Below, piece after piece: positions 7,871 to 17,149 of a stretch of DNA of 64,000 nucleotides. Positions within the stretch are counted from its first letter, which is position 1; every line of letters starts with the position of its first letter. The position numbers and the translations under genes were made by a program. Source of the stretch: Akkermansiaceae bacterium UBA2381 (GTDB lineage: Bacteria; Verrucomicrobiota; Verrucomicrobiia; Verrucomicrobiales; DEV007); NCBI GenBank assembly GCA_002344215.1, contig DDSV01000013.1, positions 1 through 64,000 on the forward strand, given 5' to 3'. The notes under the pieces were generated by a model, which saw only the letters and a program-made list of their open reading frames with translations, was not told the origin of the DNA and did not search any database.

Positions 7871-8482
7871 TCACCGGCGGGATTGTGGGGAGGGAAAAAT
7901 TGTGACAGGTGCATGGTGAGACGTTTGTGACATCTCCCCGAACGGAACCGCAGTAAGTGCATCTGCTACGCACCTAAGATCGAGGGCAAGTGGAAAGAAC
8001 TCGACCATCGAAAGAGGAATCTCGTGAAGATACCTGTTTCGTAAAAGAGGTATAATTTCGGCGAGTAAAACTGCGTGAGAGGAAGACTGGCAGGATGCCA
8101 GTTGGAGAAGATCTTGTGGAAGATTGAGTGGATCCCGAAAGATCGAGTCGGGCAGTATTTTGTCGTTTGCGGCTCGTTGGAAGAGAGCTTGAAAACGAAC
8201 TGGGGTCTTTGTGTTCGTAGGGTCAGATTCTCGCCATTCCAGCTTGTGATAGATTCGCAGAGCCCGCTCGACGCCTATGATGGATTCTAGGAATGCTGTC
8301 CCGATTAAGGAAAAATCTCGACGTGCAAGATTGAAAAGTTTTGCTGAAAGTTTGAAGTGCAGGGCGCACCCCGATCCAAGCCCTCGGGATTGGCCAAGCC
8401 AATTCACTCGCGAACGGAAGTTCTTCGCCCTTAGCCCCAGTTTTGCCCACTGAGGTTCGACTGGAGGTAATGTTTCCGTCAT
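7871..8482 (-). CDS. HEPN-motif protein, candidate effector of a two-gene pair
   Basis: 203 aa, mostly helical in appearance, with no signal peptide. Residues 148-153 read RNRYLH, an exact R-N-x3-H motif as in HEPN domains, many of which are RNases in toxin-antitoxin, abortive infection and other defence systems. Around it the sequence has HEPN-like architecture: a long hydrophobic helix at about 58-80 (LIGTAFLESIIGVERALRIY), a loop, then FQALFQRAANDKILPD, and the motif helix ending LALDLRCVADAL. It starts 9 bp after the stop of the NERD gene on the same strand, so the two are almost certainly cotranscribed. Assignment rests on motif and helix pattern; an inactive HEPN or an unrelated helical protein is possible. 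Confidence 0.55.
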   Translation of the reverse strand: MTETLPPVEPQWAKLGLRAKNFRSRVNWLGQSRGLGSGCALHFKLSAKLFNLARRDFSLIGTAFLESIIGVERALRIYHKLEWRESDPTNTKTPVRFQALFQRAANDKILPDSIFRDPLNLPQDLLQLASCQSSSHAVLLAEIIPLLRNRYLHEIPLSMVEFFPLALDLRCVADALTAVPFGEMSQTSHHAPVTIFPSPQSRR

Positions 8483-8491
8483 TGGAAAAGA

Positions 8492-9466
8492 TTAGAGACT
8501 ATTTACGTGCTGATCTTTCATGCTGGGCATGGCTACACTCGCTCCCGCACGGTATTGCAGAGATGCGCCTGATGCCTTTGGGTTTGAGCTTTGACCAAGA
8601 ATTTCCAGATCAATTCGAGAAAGCTCTTCCAAGTGTTTACGCAGCGTTATCCAAACAATTTCGGAAAGTGGCTCTGAACGCGGACTCATTAGGCTGGGGA
8701 ATTCCTTATGATTGAGCACCCTAACATCACTGCGTCCCTTGCGTTCAATCCACCATCCCGGATAAGTCACCACAGGGAGTGTGGCGATGGTCTGTCCCCC
8801 TGTCCATTCTTTTGCTTTGATGGAAAGCCATGTTGAAGTTCGACGGGCTTGTTCAAGCGGCCCGTTCGTTCTGAAGCCATCCGGAAAAATGAGATGATTG
8901 CCGTCGAATTGAATCATCGCCTTCTCACGCCCCTTTATCCGCTTCTTGCGTCTGGTTTTCGTTTCGACCACCACCAGGCCATTAGGTGTGAGGATGACGT
9001 GGTCAATGTTTTCGACAATACGGTTCCCTTTCCAAATGGGGATATCATGGAAGATAAGGACTTTGTCGCCCTGGAGGCTTGCTAGTTCCGCACCCACGGC
9101 CTCTTCTCCGCGCGCTCCGATCGAGTAATTGAGGTAATGTCTAATTTTTCGGCTAAAAACCAAAAATGAGACGGGGACTAGCAAACATCCCGAGAGAAAA
9201 ACAAAACTGAGTGACTCCTGACGCTTAACCAGAAAGAGAAATATCGGCCCAACGGCTAGCAGCAACGCTGCAAACATTGCGCAAACGGCTTCGGTCCAAT
9301 ACCCATCCGCCCTCTGTCGCAGGCTGAATCCGGCTGGTCGTCGCATCGAATCAAACGGGCGTTTCATCTCCTCAATTTCACGGAGCTTCCGTGTCATCAA
9401 AAAGCATAAAAGCAGAAGCGGAAAACAACAGAAAGCGAGGTTCAGTATCGAAGGCACGGAATCCAT
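8492..9466 (-). CDS. membrane-anchored NERD (nuclease-related) domain protein
   Basis: 324 aa. Three hydrophobic segments (about 8-24, 58-80 and 86-105) precede a cytoplasmic NERD domain at about 115-230. Visible core elements are IGARGEEAVGAEL, then NIDHVILTPNGLVVVETKT with Asp155 and the E168-x-K170 pair of the restriction-endonuclease-like fold. NERD proteins are thought to cut DNA or serve as nuclease modules, and they recur in defence and mobile regions. Codon 1 is taken as the ATG at 9466, because it places the first membrane helix at the N-terminus; a GTG at 9505 is an alternative. It is followed at 9 bp by the HEPN-motif gene. Confidence 0.75.
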   Translation of the reverse strand: MDSVPSILNLAFCCFPLLLLCFLMTRKLREIEEMKRPFDSMRRPAGFSLRQRADGYWTEAVCAMFAALLLAVGPIFLFLVKRQESLSFVFLSGCLLVPVSFLVFSRKIRHYLNYSIGARGEEAVGAELASLQGDKVLIFHDIPIWKGNRIVENIDHVILTPNGLVVVETKTRRKKRIKGREKAMIQFDGNHLIFPDGFRTNGPLEQARRTSTWLSIKAKEWTGGQTIATLPVVTYPGWWIERKGRSDVRVLNHKEFPSLMSPRSEPLSEIVWITLRKHLEELSRIDLEILGQSSNPKASGASLQYRAGASVAMPSMKDQHVNSL

Positions 9467-9560
9467 TTGATGACATAACTCTACGGGAGAAATCGGTAGG
9501 CGCACTCATTAATTATGGAAATTATAGTATAAGTTTTGCTTCCGAGGCGGTCCTCAAATG

Positions 9561-9575
9561 TCCCACCCCGTGGGA
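9561..9575. promoter_or_regulatory. inverted repeat in a divergent promoter region
   Basis: TCCCAC (9561-9566) and GTGGGA (9570-9575) form a perfect inverted repeat between the divergently transcribed NERD-HEPN pair and the Mre11-like gene. It could be an operator or a short hairpin. No binding protein is known. Confidence 0.2.
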
Positions 9576-9642
9576 TAATCTGACCTCACGTCACTGCTGC
9601 TTGCTTCCCTCTCGCCGCCCGCTACCCTGAACCGCTTCCGCC

Positions 9643-10773
9643 ATGATCCGCCTCTTCCACACTGCCGACCTGCATCTCGGGCTCAAGTTTACCCGGGGCG
9701 GGTATTCGCCTGCCTTGCAGAAGAGGCTTGTGGATCAGCGACTTGAGACGCTTCGTGGCATGGTCGATTTGGCGAATGCCCGGGAGTGCGGGGTGTTTGT
9801 GATCGCGGGTGATCTCTTTGACACGCCCCGTGTCCTGAAAGGCCTTGTTCGCGAGACGGCGGAGATCCTGACCCGCTTCGAGGGCATCGTGGTGGTGCTG
9901 CCGGGGAATCACGACTACGTGCAGGAGGATGATCCGCTCTGGCCGCCTTTTATGGATGCGCTGGGAGAGGGGCATCATTTGTTGCGGCGTGAGACTCCCT
10001 GCGACCTGCGGGATCAGGGGGTTCCCCTGGTGCTGTTCCCGGGAGTCTGCGGTTCGCGGCACTCAAAAGAGAATGCGGTCGGTTGGGTGCCCGCCGCGTT
10101 GGCCGATCTCTCCCTCCCGGACGCGGTGCGGCGCGTCGGGGTGGCGCACGGGAGTTTCGAAGGACTTTCCCCCGACTTCGGGGGCGACTATTTTCCGATG
10201 ACCCGGAAGGAGCTCGAGTCATCGGGCATGGATGTGTGGCTGCTCGGTCACACCCATGTGCGTCATCCCGATCGCGACCGTTTTGAAGGGGAGCGTGTTC
10301 TCTATCCGGCGACACCCGAACCTGACGGTTTTGACTGTCGTCACCCGGGGCACGCTTGGTTTGTCGAGATCGGCGATCAGGGACGAGTGAGTGGTGAATC
10401 TGTCAGGACAGGGCGATATCGTTTTCGAACGGTGACCAAAACGCTCACCGCTGAGTCGGACCTGGAGCTTCTGAAAACGGAGTTCGCCGGATATTCTCCT
10501 GACACGGATCTCGTGAAGCTTGGCCTTTCCGGTCGCCTCCCCGGCGAAGTTTACGAGACGCGCGGTGAAGTGCTCGCATCGCTCCGGCAGAATCTTCTCT
10601 ATCTCGAAGACGATCTCTCCGGTCTGATCCGTGAGATTCGATCCTCGGATATTGAACGTGAGTTTACCCAGGGATCCTTCCCGTTCCGGCTGCTTTCAGG
10701 AGTGGCGGGATCTGCGGACGATGCCGAGGCGCTTCAAATCGCCTGGGAGCTGGTGAAGGAGGCAAAGGCATGA
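9643..10773 (+). CDS. Mre11/SbcD-like metallophosphoesterase (YhaO-like)
   Basis: 376 aa. The calcineurin-like phosphoesterase signature is complete: HTADLHLG at the N-terminus (D9, H11), IAGDLFD, VLPGNHDY, the VAHGSFEG histidine, and LLGHTHVR. This is the metal-dependent nuclease half of Mre11/Rad50-type DNA-repair complexes, acting on DNA ends in the cytoplasm. The length and the C-terminal extension fit the YhaO branch. Its stop overlaps the start of the partner ATPase gene by four bases (ATGA), so the two are translationally coupled and probably form a complex. Confidence 0.85.
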   Translation: MIRLFHTADLHLGLKFTRGGYSPALQKRLVDQRLETLRGMVDLANARECGVFVIAGDLFDTPRVLKGLVRETAEILTRFEGIVVVLPGNHDYVQEDDPLWPPFMDALGEGHHLLRRETPCDLRDQGVPLVLFPGVCGSRHSKENAVGWVPAALADLSLPDAVRRVGVAHGSFEGLSPDFGGDYFPMTRKELESSGMDVWLLGHTHVRHPDRDRFEGERVLYPATPEPDGFDCRHPGHAWFVEIGDQGRVSGESVRTGRYRFRTVTKTLTAESDLELLKTEFAGYSPDTDLVKLGLSGRLPGEVYETRGEVLASLRQNLLYLEDDLSGLIREIRSSDIEREFTQGSFPFRLLSGVAGSADDAEALQIAWELVKEAKA

Positions 10774-13199
10774 GATTGCGTCGTCTCCATCTCCATCCCT
10801 TTGCCGGTTCAGCGAATCGGGAAGTGAGCTTTGCCCCGGGGCTCAATGTGGTGCTCGGCCCCAATGAGGCGGGAAAATCCACCCTGAGAAGAGCGTTGCG
10901 CCAGGTGCTTTTTGTTCCGACAAAACTCACGAAGCGTCAGGCTGAAGAAGAGGTGTTTCCCTACCTGCCTCTCAGCGGTGGGGACACGGTTCGTGTCTCC
11001 GTTGATCTTGAGTCGAACGACCGCCTTTGGAAACTCACGAAACGATGGGCGAGTGGCAATTCCACCTCGGAACTCCACCTTCCCGAAGGCGGGATTCTTT
11101 CCGAGTCCGCTGCCGTCGAGGAGGCTCTCGCCACGCTGCGGGGACTGACGCAGGGAACCTGGGAGCATGTGCTCTTTGCAACCCAGGGGGAGGTGGCCGC
11201 CAGCCTTGACCGACTCGGCGAGAAGGGGAGCACGGACGATCTCAACGAAGTGATGCGGCGAGCCGTTTTTGAAACCGACGGCGTCTCGCTCGAGAAACTT
11301 GATCATTCCCTCAGGGAGCGATGGAGCAAACTCTTCAGCCACTGGGATCGCGAACTGAACCGGCCTGAGGGAAATCGCGGGATTGAAAAGCCCTGGGTCA
11401 AAGAAGTCGGCAGTATTCTCTCCTCCTGGTACGATCGCGAGCGCGTCCGTCTCGCTCTCAGTGAGGCCGAGACCTACTACCGCCGTCTTGATGAACTCAA
11501 TGCCAGACTCAGTGCCGCTGCCGCCGAGAGCGAATCCCTGCGAACCTGGGTTGAATCTCATGAAGCAGTGGCTCGCGACACGGAGCTGCGTGCCGGGCTC
11601 GAGGGCCGGCTTGCCCAGATCGAGGCGAAAGGAACCGGTCTGAAGCAAGTTTCGCAGGAGTGGCCCGTCGCCGAAAGCAAACGTCTTGAAAAGGAAGGCC
11701 TCGCCGCGCAACTCAACACGAAGGTCGCCGCGCTTGCTCTGGAACTTGGCAAAGCCAAGGCTTGGGAGGCGGCCGGAAAATCGCGGAATCTCCTTGAGGA
11801 AGGGGAAAAGCTTCAGACCCGAATCGAAGCGGCGCGTCAGGAAAAAGAGGCGACTCCGGCGGTCGAGGCCGGTGAGATCGAATCTCTTGAAACGCTGGAG
11901 AAGGAACGGGATCGTCTCCGGGCGCGCCTCGAATCGGCTGCCCTGAAGGTCGTCTTCCGTGCCTCCAAAGCGATAAAGCTTGAGACACGGGACGGTGTCG
12001 GAGAGTTGCTTTCCCATTCATTGGCGGAGGGTGAGGATCTCACGCTGAATGCCGGAGGGCGCGCGCTGGTGCGTCAGGCAGGTGGCGACTGGGAGCTGGA
12101 AGTATCGTCCGGTGATATCGACGTCGCGGGTGAGGAAAAACGTTTTCGGGAAATTGAGGCCGGGGCAGCGGCGTTGCTGGCGAAAATCGGAGTCGGGGAT
12201 CTCGCCGGCGCCCGGGATACGCGATCCGCTTTTCAGGAAAAATCCCGCGACCTTGCCACCCTTGAAAAGCAACTCAAGGATCTTCTGGGGCCCTCCCGGA
12301 GCCTTGAAGAGTTGCGTCGCGAGGTCAATGGGGCCGACGGCGGAAGCGGGGAAGCTCCAGCCCGCAGCGTCGGTGATCTCGCCGCCGAGCACGCTCGCGC
12401 CGAATCCGAATCCGCTGCCGCGTCGCGCGAGGCGGCGGTCCTGCGTCAACGCATCGATGGCTGGATCAAAGACTACCAGTCCACCGATGCACTCCTCGAT
12501 CTGCTCGTGGAACTGCGTGGCGACCATCAACAGGTCAAAGCGCAGATTGATGCGCTGCGACCCCTGCCCGACGGAGTAGCTGATGCCCGGACCTTTCTCG
12601 ATGATTTCCGGAGAAAGAAAGAAGTCCTCGACCAGCGTAAATCGGCGACGAATCAGATGCTCGTCGAGAAGGCCACTCTCGAAGCGAGAGCCCCGGAACT
12701 GGAGCCTGCCGAAGCGCTTGAGTTGGAGACCCAGTGCTCCGCGGCGTTTGAACGGGCGCTGCGTGAGGGCGCCGCGATTGAGCGGATCCAGCGCGAGTTC
12801 GAGACGCTGCGCCGCGAGATGGACCAGGGGACGCTCACTCCCTGGTTGAAGCATCTTTCCGAAGTGGTCACTCCGCTGACCCGTGATCGATATCGCGAGA
12901 TCGATCTGGCGGAGGGCACCGCCTCGAGTGCCGATTCCTTAAGTGTCCCCTTTACCGCCCTCTCCGCCGGGACCCGTGCCTGTCTCGGGCTTGCGGTGCG
13001 CCTCTCGATGGCTCGGTGGTTTCTTGAAGGCAGGGACGGATTCCTGATTCTCGATGATCCTTTTGTCGATCTCGACCCGGAACGTCAGGAGGCCGCGGCG
13101 TCCCTACTGAAGCATTTTGCAAAAGACAAACAGGTCATTCTTCTCACCTGCCATCCGCGACATGCGGAACTGCTTGGGGGCGCGACGATTGAGCTTTGA
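10770..13199 (+). CDS. Rad50/SbcC-like coiled-coil ATPase (YhaN-like)
   Basis: 809 aa. An ATP-binding head is split between the ends: Walker A GPNEAGKS at residues 30-37, and near the C-terminus the signature FTALSAGTRACLGLAVRL followed by Walker B FLILDDPFVDLD and a switch histidine in LTCHPRH. Between them lie long charged helices rich in Glu, Lys, Arg and Ala, consistent with an antiparallel coiled coil. No obvious CxxC zinc hook is present in the middle, in keeping with the YhaN/AAA_27 branch rather than SbcC. It is the ATPase partner of the overlapping upstream nuclease gene and a candidate for DNA-end processing. Confidence 0.85.
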   Translation: MRLRRLHLHPFAGSANREVSFAPGLNVVLGPNEAGKSTLRRALRQVLFVPTKLTKRQAEEEVFPYLPLSGGDTVRVSVDLESNDRLWKLTKRWASGNSTSELHLPEGGILSESAAVEEALATLRGLTQGTWEHVLFATQGEVAASLDRLGEKGSTDDLNEVMRRAVFETDGVSLEKLDHSLRERWSKLFSHWDRELNRPEGNRGIEKPWVKEVGSILSSWYDRERVRLALSEAETYYRRLDELNARLSAAAAESESLRTWVESHEAVARDTELRAGLEGRLAQIEAKGTGLKQVSQEWPVAESKRLEKEGLAAQLNTKVAALALELGKAKAWEAAGKSRNLLEEGEKLQTRIEAARQEKEATPAVEAGEIESLETLEKERDRLRARLESAALKVVFRASKAIKLETRDGVGELLSHSLAEGEDLTLNAGGRALVRQAGGDWELEVSSGDIDVAGEEKRFREIEAGAAALLAKIGVGDLAGARDTRSAFQEKSRDLATLEKQLKDLLGPSRSLEELRREVNGADGGSGEAPARSVGDLAAEHARAESESAAASREAAVLRQRIDGWIKDYQSTDALLDLLVELRGDHQQVKAQIDALRPLPDGVADARTFLDDFRRKKEVLDQRKSATNQMLVEKATLEARAPELEPAEALELETQCSAAFERALREGAAIERIQREFETLRREMDQGTLTPWLKHLSEVVTPLTRDRYREIDLAEGTASSADSLSVPFTALSAGTRACLGLAVRLSMARWFLEGRDGFLILDDPFVDLDPERQEAAASLLKHFAKDKQVILLTCHPRHAELLGGATIEL

Positions 13200-13314
13200 T
13201 TCCGATGGTTGAGGTGGCAGTCGGGGCACCCTGAGTGTATCTTTTCCTTGATTCGAGGGATTTAAGGGAAATTCTACACGGTTCCCGATCGTTTAGAGGG
13301 GTGAATCATTCGGC

Positions 13315-14772
13315 ATGGCTTTCAGGCGCTTCATTTTTATTCTCTGCGGATTTCTCTTTTCCGTCTCCGTGACAGGGGCGGTGGAATCCAAAGGGAAGCC
13401 GTCGGCGGCTCCAGCAGGAAAGCGTCCGAATATCATCCTCGTGATGACCGACGATCAGGGCTGGGGTGATATTGGATACAACGGACACTCCGCTCTGAAG
13501 ACACCCAATCTGGACGCGGCGGCGGCCTCGGGTTTGCGCCTTGATCGATTTTACGCGGCGGCTCCGTCCTGCTCCCCGACCCGGGCAAGTGTTCTGACGG
13601 GTCGTCATCCGAACCGTATGGGCGTGTTCAGTTGGGGCATTCCAATCCGGCCCCAGGAAATCACTCTCGCGGAGGTGCTGAAGCATCAGGGCTACACGAC
13701 CGGCCATTTCGGGAAATGGCATCTCGGGGCGATCAGGGCCGACAGTCCGGTGAGTCCGGGTGCCTGTGGATTTGATCGTTGGGTGAGCGCCTCAAATTAT
13801 TTCGACCTGAATCCCGAGATGAGTGATCAGGGGAGAGTGGTTCAACTGAAAGGGGAGGGCAGTATCGCGACGGTTTCGACTGCGATTCAGTGGATTCGGG
13901 AGAAGGCGACGCAAGAGGCACCGATTTTTGCCGTGATCTGGTTTGGATCCCCGCATTTTCCTCATCATGCCGCCCCGGAGGATGCGGCTCTCTATGCGGA
14001 TCAGCCGAGGAAGTTGCGGGAATATTATGGAGAAATCACCGGGGTGGATCGGGCCTTTGGGCTCCTCCGCAGTGAACTGGACGCTCTCGGAATTCGTGAA
14101 AATACCCTGCTGTGGTTCAACAGCGACAACGGTGCGATGCCGGTCGGTGACGCCGGAGATGCCCGTGGCGGAAAACACACGGTGTATGAGGGAGGACTCC
14201 GGGTGCCCGCCTTCATCGAGTGGCCGGCGGGGATTCCGAATCCAATGAGTTCTCCGGTGCGATGCAGCACTACGGACATTTTCCCGACCATTCTGGATGT
14301 GGTGGGTGCCGGGAATTCGGGGCCGGCAGTTCTCGACGGAATCAGTCTCGTGCCGCTGATTCGCGGTGAAATGGATGTGCGACCCGTTCCCCTGGGTTTC
14401 TGGAACGCGGGGATTCCAGGTCATTTCACGAATCCAGCCGGGGTAGTCTCAAAGGTGCTTCCGACGGATGAAGACTGGAGCGAAAACAAGGTCGAACGGG
14501 TCACGCGCCGGGTCGAGAAGATCCCCAAAGAGAAGTTTCCCGACGATGTCTTCAAAGGCCATTCCGCCTGGATCTCGGGCGACTGGAAACTGCACCGCTT
14601 CTCCGCCGCTGATGGACAAAAGGTGAAATGGACGCTCTTTAATCTCACGAATGATCCCCAGGAGCAACGTGACCTCTCCGAAGAGTTTCCCGAGATCGTG
14701 GCGGATCTGAGGGTGGGAATGGAGAAGTGGCTCGCCAGTGTCGTGCAGAGTCTCAGAGGGGCGGACTATTGA
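13315..14772 (+). CDS. secreted arylsulfatase-type sulfatase
   Basis: 485 aa with an N-terminal signal peptide (about 1-22). The sulfatase fold shows MTDDQGWGD with metal-binding aspartates (45-46), the formylglycine motif C86-S-P-T-R90, GHFGKWHLG with Lys and His of the active site, SPHFPHHAAP, and FNSDNGAM. It hydrolyses sulfate esters after Cys86 is converted to formylglycine. There is no fused hydrolase, unlike the sulfatase at 5.4-7.8 kb, and the two share only the family core. It ends convergently with a PQQ-like propeller gene, overlapping by 7 bp. Substrate probably a sulfated polysaccharide. Confidence 0.9.
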   Translation: MAFRRFIFILCGFLFSVSVTGAVESKGKPSAAPAGKRPNIILVMTDDQGWGDIGYNGHSALKTPNLDAAAASGLRLDRFYAAAPSCSPTRASVLTGRHPNRMGVFSWGIPIRPQEITLAEVLKHQGYTTGHFGKWHLGAIRADSPVSPGACGFDRWVSASNYFDLNPEMSDQGRVVQLKGEGSIATVSTAIQWIREKATQEAPIFAVIWFGSPHFPHHAAPEDAALYADQPRKLREYYGEITGVDRAFGLLRSELDALGIRENTLLWFNSDNGAMPVGDAGDARGGKHTVYEGGLRVPAFIEWPAGIPNPMSSPVRCSTTDIFPTILDVVGAGNSGPAVLDGISLVPLIRGEMDVRPVPLGFWNAGIPGHFTNPAGVVSKVLPTDEDWSENKVERVTRRVEKIPKEKFPDDVFKGHSAWISGDWKLHRFSAADGQKVKWTLFNLTNDPQEQRDLSEEFPEIVADLRVGMEKWLASVVQSLRGADY

Positions 14773-15971
14773 GTTGGGATTTCCACAGTGGCGAGATCAC
14801 CGACCGCGTTCCGGCAATAGATCCTTCCGTTCGAGATGACGGGTGAGGTCCAGCATTTGCCCTCGAGGATTTTCTGCTGATGGCGCAGGCGGTATCCATC
14901 GGGGTTCGCGTCAAAGAGAGTGAGGAGGCCATTGTCAAAAACGATCACGGTGTTTCCCGCCGCCATCAGCCCGCCGCTGCCGAAGCCGGGTTCGGTCCAG
15001 ACGATTTTTCCGGTGGAAGCTTCAAGGCACATTAGTTCGGTGGGACGATGGGTGGTGCCGTGGATGGAATAGATGTGGTCGCCCAGGTGGACGCCGGGAT
15101 TGAAATACCACTTCATGTCCTTCTGCTCCCAGATCATATTCGGTTCACCTCCCCCGGGACGAGGCTCGATCAACACGGAACCCGAGGCGGAGGAAACGAG
15201 GATGCGTTTTCCCATCACGATGGGGTCGGCGGCGTTGACGTCGCGGCTCGATCTCCAGGGCAATTCCGAGGCTGCTTTTCCCGTGGTCGGATCGAAGGCG
15301 ATGAGTCCCTTCGCGGAAAAGAGGAGCCGGTTGGCCTGCGGTCCCCCGGCTTCATAGGGGACGACGGTGGCGTAGCCCGAAGTTTCGGGCGAGGAAAGCC
15401 AGAGCGTATTCCCCGTCTTTTTGTTCAGGGCGATTCCGCCGCGTCCGACATTGAGGAGAACGCGATCGCCGTCGATAAAAGGTGAGCCGGCGAAGCTCCA
15501 CTCGGGTAACTGAACCTGGTGGTCCTTCACGAGGTCCCGGCTCCAGATGGTTTTTCCGCTATTGAGATCGAGACAAAAGACATGACCCTTTTTGCTGAGC
15601 GTGTAGACCGCCCCGTCGTGGATGGTCGGCGTGGCACCCGGTCCTCCTTCGTAATAGAGTGGATCAAGAGCGCAGGGGTAGGAATGTTCCCAGATCACCT
15701 CACCGGTCGAGGCGGAGAGGCACCAGACCGTGTCGGTTTCCACCCCGGAGAGGATACGGTTACCCATCGTGAGGACTTTTTCCCCTGCGACCGAGACGGT
15801 GCTGAAACCCGTACCGACCTGCGCTTTCCAGAGGATGGGTAAATCATCCGGAAGTTCCGCCGGAATGATCTCGGCCGAAAGGCCATCGTAGTTCGGGCCC
15901 CGCCAGTTGGGCCAGTCAGCGGAGTGCAGGATGGGAATCCAAAGAGCAGCCAGGAAAAAAGCGAGTCTCAT
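14766..15971 (-). CDS. secreted PQQ-like beta-propeller protein
   Basis: 401 aa. The start at 15971 is chosen because it gives a signal peptide directly (MRLAFFLAALWIPILHSADW) followed by WPNWRGPNYDG, the usual opening of this family. Repeated blades contain the pattern DxxTGKxxW (e.g. LNSGKTIWSRDL, ASTGKIVWTEPG, STGEVIWEH) typical of PQQ-enzyme or BamB-like repeats. No metal or quinone ligands of true PQQ dehydrogenases could be recognised, so the role may be structural or in binding. Such proteins are abundant and mostly uncharacterised in Planctomycetes and Verrucomicrobia. Confidence 0.8.
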   Translation of the reverse strand: MRLAFFLAALWIPILHSADWPNWRGPNYDGLSAEIIPAELPDDLPILWKAQVGTGFSTVSVAGEKVLTMGNRILSGVETDTVWCLSASTGEVIWEHSYPCALDPLYYEGGPGATPTIHDGAVYTLSKKGHVFCLDLNSGKTIWSRDLVKDHQVQLPEWSFAGSPFIDGDRVLLNVGRGGIALNKKTGNTLWLSSPETSGYATVVPYEAGGPQANRLLFSAKGLIAFDPTTGKAASELPWRSSRDVNAADPIVMGKRILVSSASGSVLIEPRPGGGEPNMIWEQKDMKWYFNPGVHLGDHIYSIHGTTHRPTELMCLEASTGKIVWTEPGFGSGGLMAAGNTVIVFDNGLLTLFDANPDGYRLRHQQKILEGKCWTSPVISNGRIYCRNAVGDLATVEIPTQ

Positions 15972-16044
15972 GCAGGAGATGAATCTCACGCGAATTCGAA
16001 GGAACGACAATGCCCCCGATTGCGTGAGTCTGCCTGGCGGCGCT

Positions 16045-17010
16045 TTACTTCCATTCCCAGAGATCCTTCTCAAGAAGCTTGCAGTCTGATCGCGGTTTTT
16101 CCGACTGCAGCCACGCTTTTGCCGTCGCGTCGTTTTTGAGATAGGCGTCCCAGAAGCGGGTCGAAATCTCCTGAATCGCCGGATGATGGTGTGCCTTCCG
16201 CTGCTCGTCGAATCGGCCGGTGTCGGAGAAAGCAAAATGCCCCGCTCCCTCGAAGACGAGTTGATATTTATTTCCGGCGGGAAGTGCGGAGTAAACTTCA
16301 AGACGCGACTCGGCGGTCGTTTCGGGAGTCACCGGACTGGTATCCTCAGTTCCCGTCATGCAAAGCACGGGGGCGGTGATGTGTCCGAATGCCTTGTCCG
16401 AGGTGATTCCTTTTGATGCCGATGGACTCATCGCAAAAAAGGCATCGATGCGGGGATCATGGAAGCTGCGGTTCACCACAAAACGCTGGCCCATCAGTGC
16501 CTGGGTCGTCACTGCACCGAAGCTGTGGCCGCAAAGGCCGATGTGAGTGAGATCGAGTTTGCCCTTTAGGGCATGGTCACCGGCGGCATTCCACTCTTCG
16601 AGCCGGTCGATCACGAAGGGAATGTCGGCATAGCGGGCCACCGCATTCGTGACGGAGATGGCACCCTTGAGCGCTTCCAAACGTCCACCTCGTTCCGATG
16701 ATTTCCAGACGGCTTCGTCACTACCCGCGTGTTGGACAAAGACAGCGACGTATCCCCGTTTCGCCCAGAACTCTCCGAGATAGGCGCTGTTTTCCCGGGA
16801 ACCTCCGAGGCCGTGGGAAAAAAGGACGACGGGTTGCGGGGTTTTGGCAGCGGGCAGATAGACCTTGACCGGGACGGTGCGATCCCGGTCCGGGTCGACC
16901 GGTTCAAACCGGAGCGGTGTCGGAAGCGCGGCTTCCTCACTCCGGAGTGGCGCCACGGGGAGGGTGAGGAGGAGCAGGAGGGGGAAATGACAACTGAATC
17001 CGGTAAGCAT
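16045..17010 (-). CDS. secreted alpha/beta hydrolase (PAF-acetylhydrolase/dienelactone-hydrolase-like)
   Basis: 321 aa from the ATG at 17010, which opens a signal peptide (MLTGFSCHFPLLLLLTLPVA). Core: VVLFSHGLGGSREN forms the oxyanion-hole region, LCGHSFGAVT holds the nucleophile serine, TGTEDTSPV the acid, and GAGHFAFSD the histidine. The HGLGGSR and GHSFGA pair is typical of chlorophyllase/PAF-acetylhydrolase-like esterases. Substrate unknown. It follows the propeller gene's start by about 70 bp on the same strand and may be cotranscribed with it. Confidence 0.78.
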   Translation of the reverse strand: MLTGFSCHFPLLLLLTLPVAPLRSEEAALPTPLRFEPVDPDRDRTVPVKVYLPAAKTPQPVVLFSHGLGGSRENSAYLGEFWAKRGYVAVFVQHAGSDEAVWKSSERGGRLEALKGAISVTNAVARYADIPFVIDRLEEWNAAGDHALKGKLDLTHIGLCGHSFGAVTTQALMGQRFVVNRSFHDPRIDAFFAMSPSASKGITSDKAFGHITAPVLCMTGTEDTSPVTPETTAESRLEVYSALPAGNKYQLVFEGAGHFAFSDTGRFDEQRKAHHHPAIQEISTRFWDAYLKNDATAKAWLQSEKPRSDCKLLEKDLWEWK

Positions 17011-17149
17011 GCCTGATAAGACCGAGATCTTTCGAGTCCGGTTACAAAGCTTCAGATTATTGGTTGCGGTCGAAAATCGAGTGCCCCTCAAAATTCGCTT
17101 GGAATTCCGGAAGGGGAGTGTAAACTTTTAGTGTTCAAAAGATTACTCC

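Noticed and set aside
10809..12017. 402-aa minus-strand open frame inside the Rad50-like ATPase gene
   Set aside because: It is antisense to the ATPase with intact Walker motifs and shows no domain pattern.
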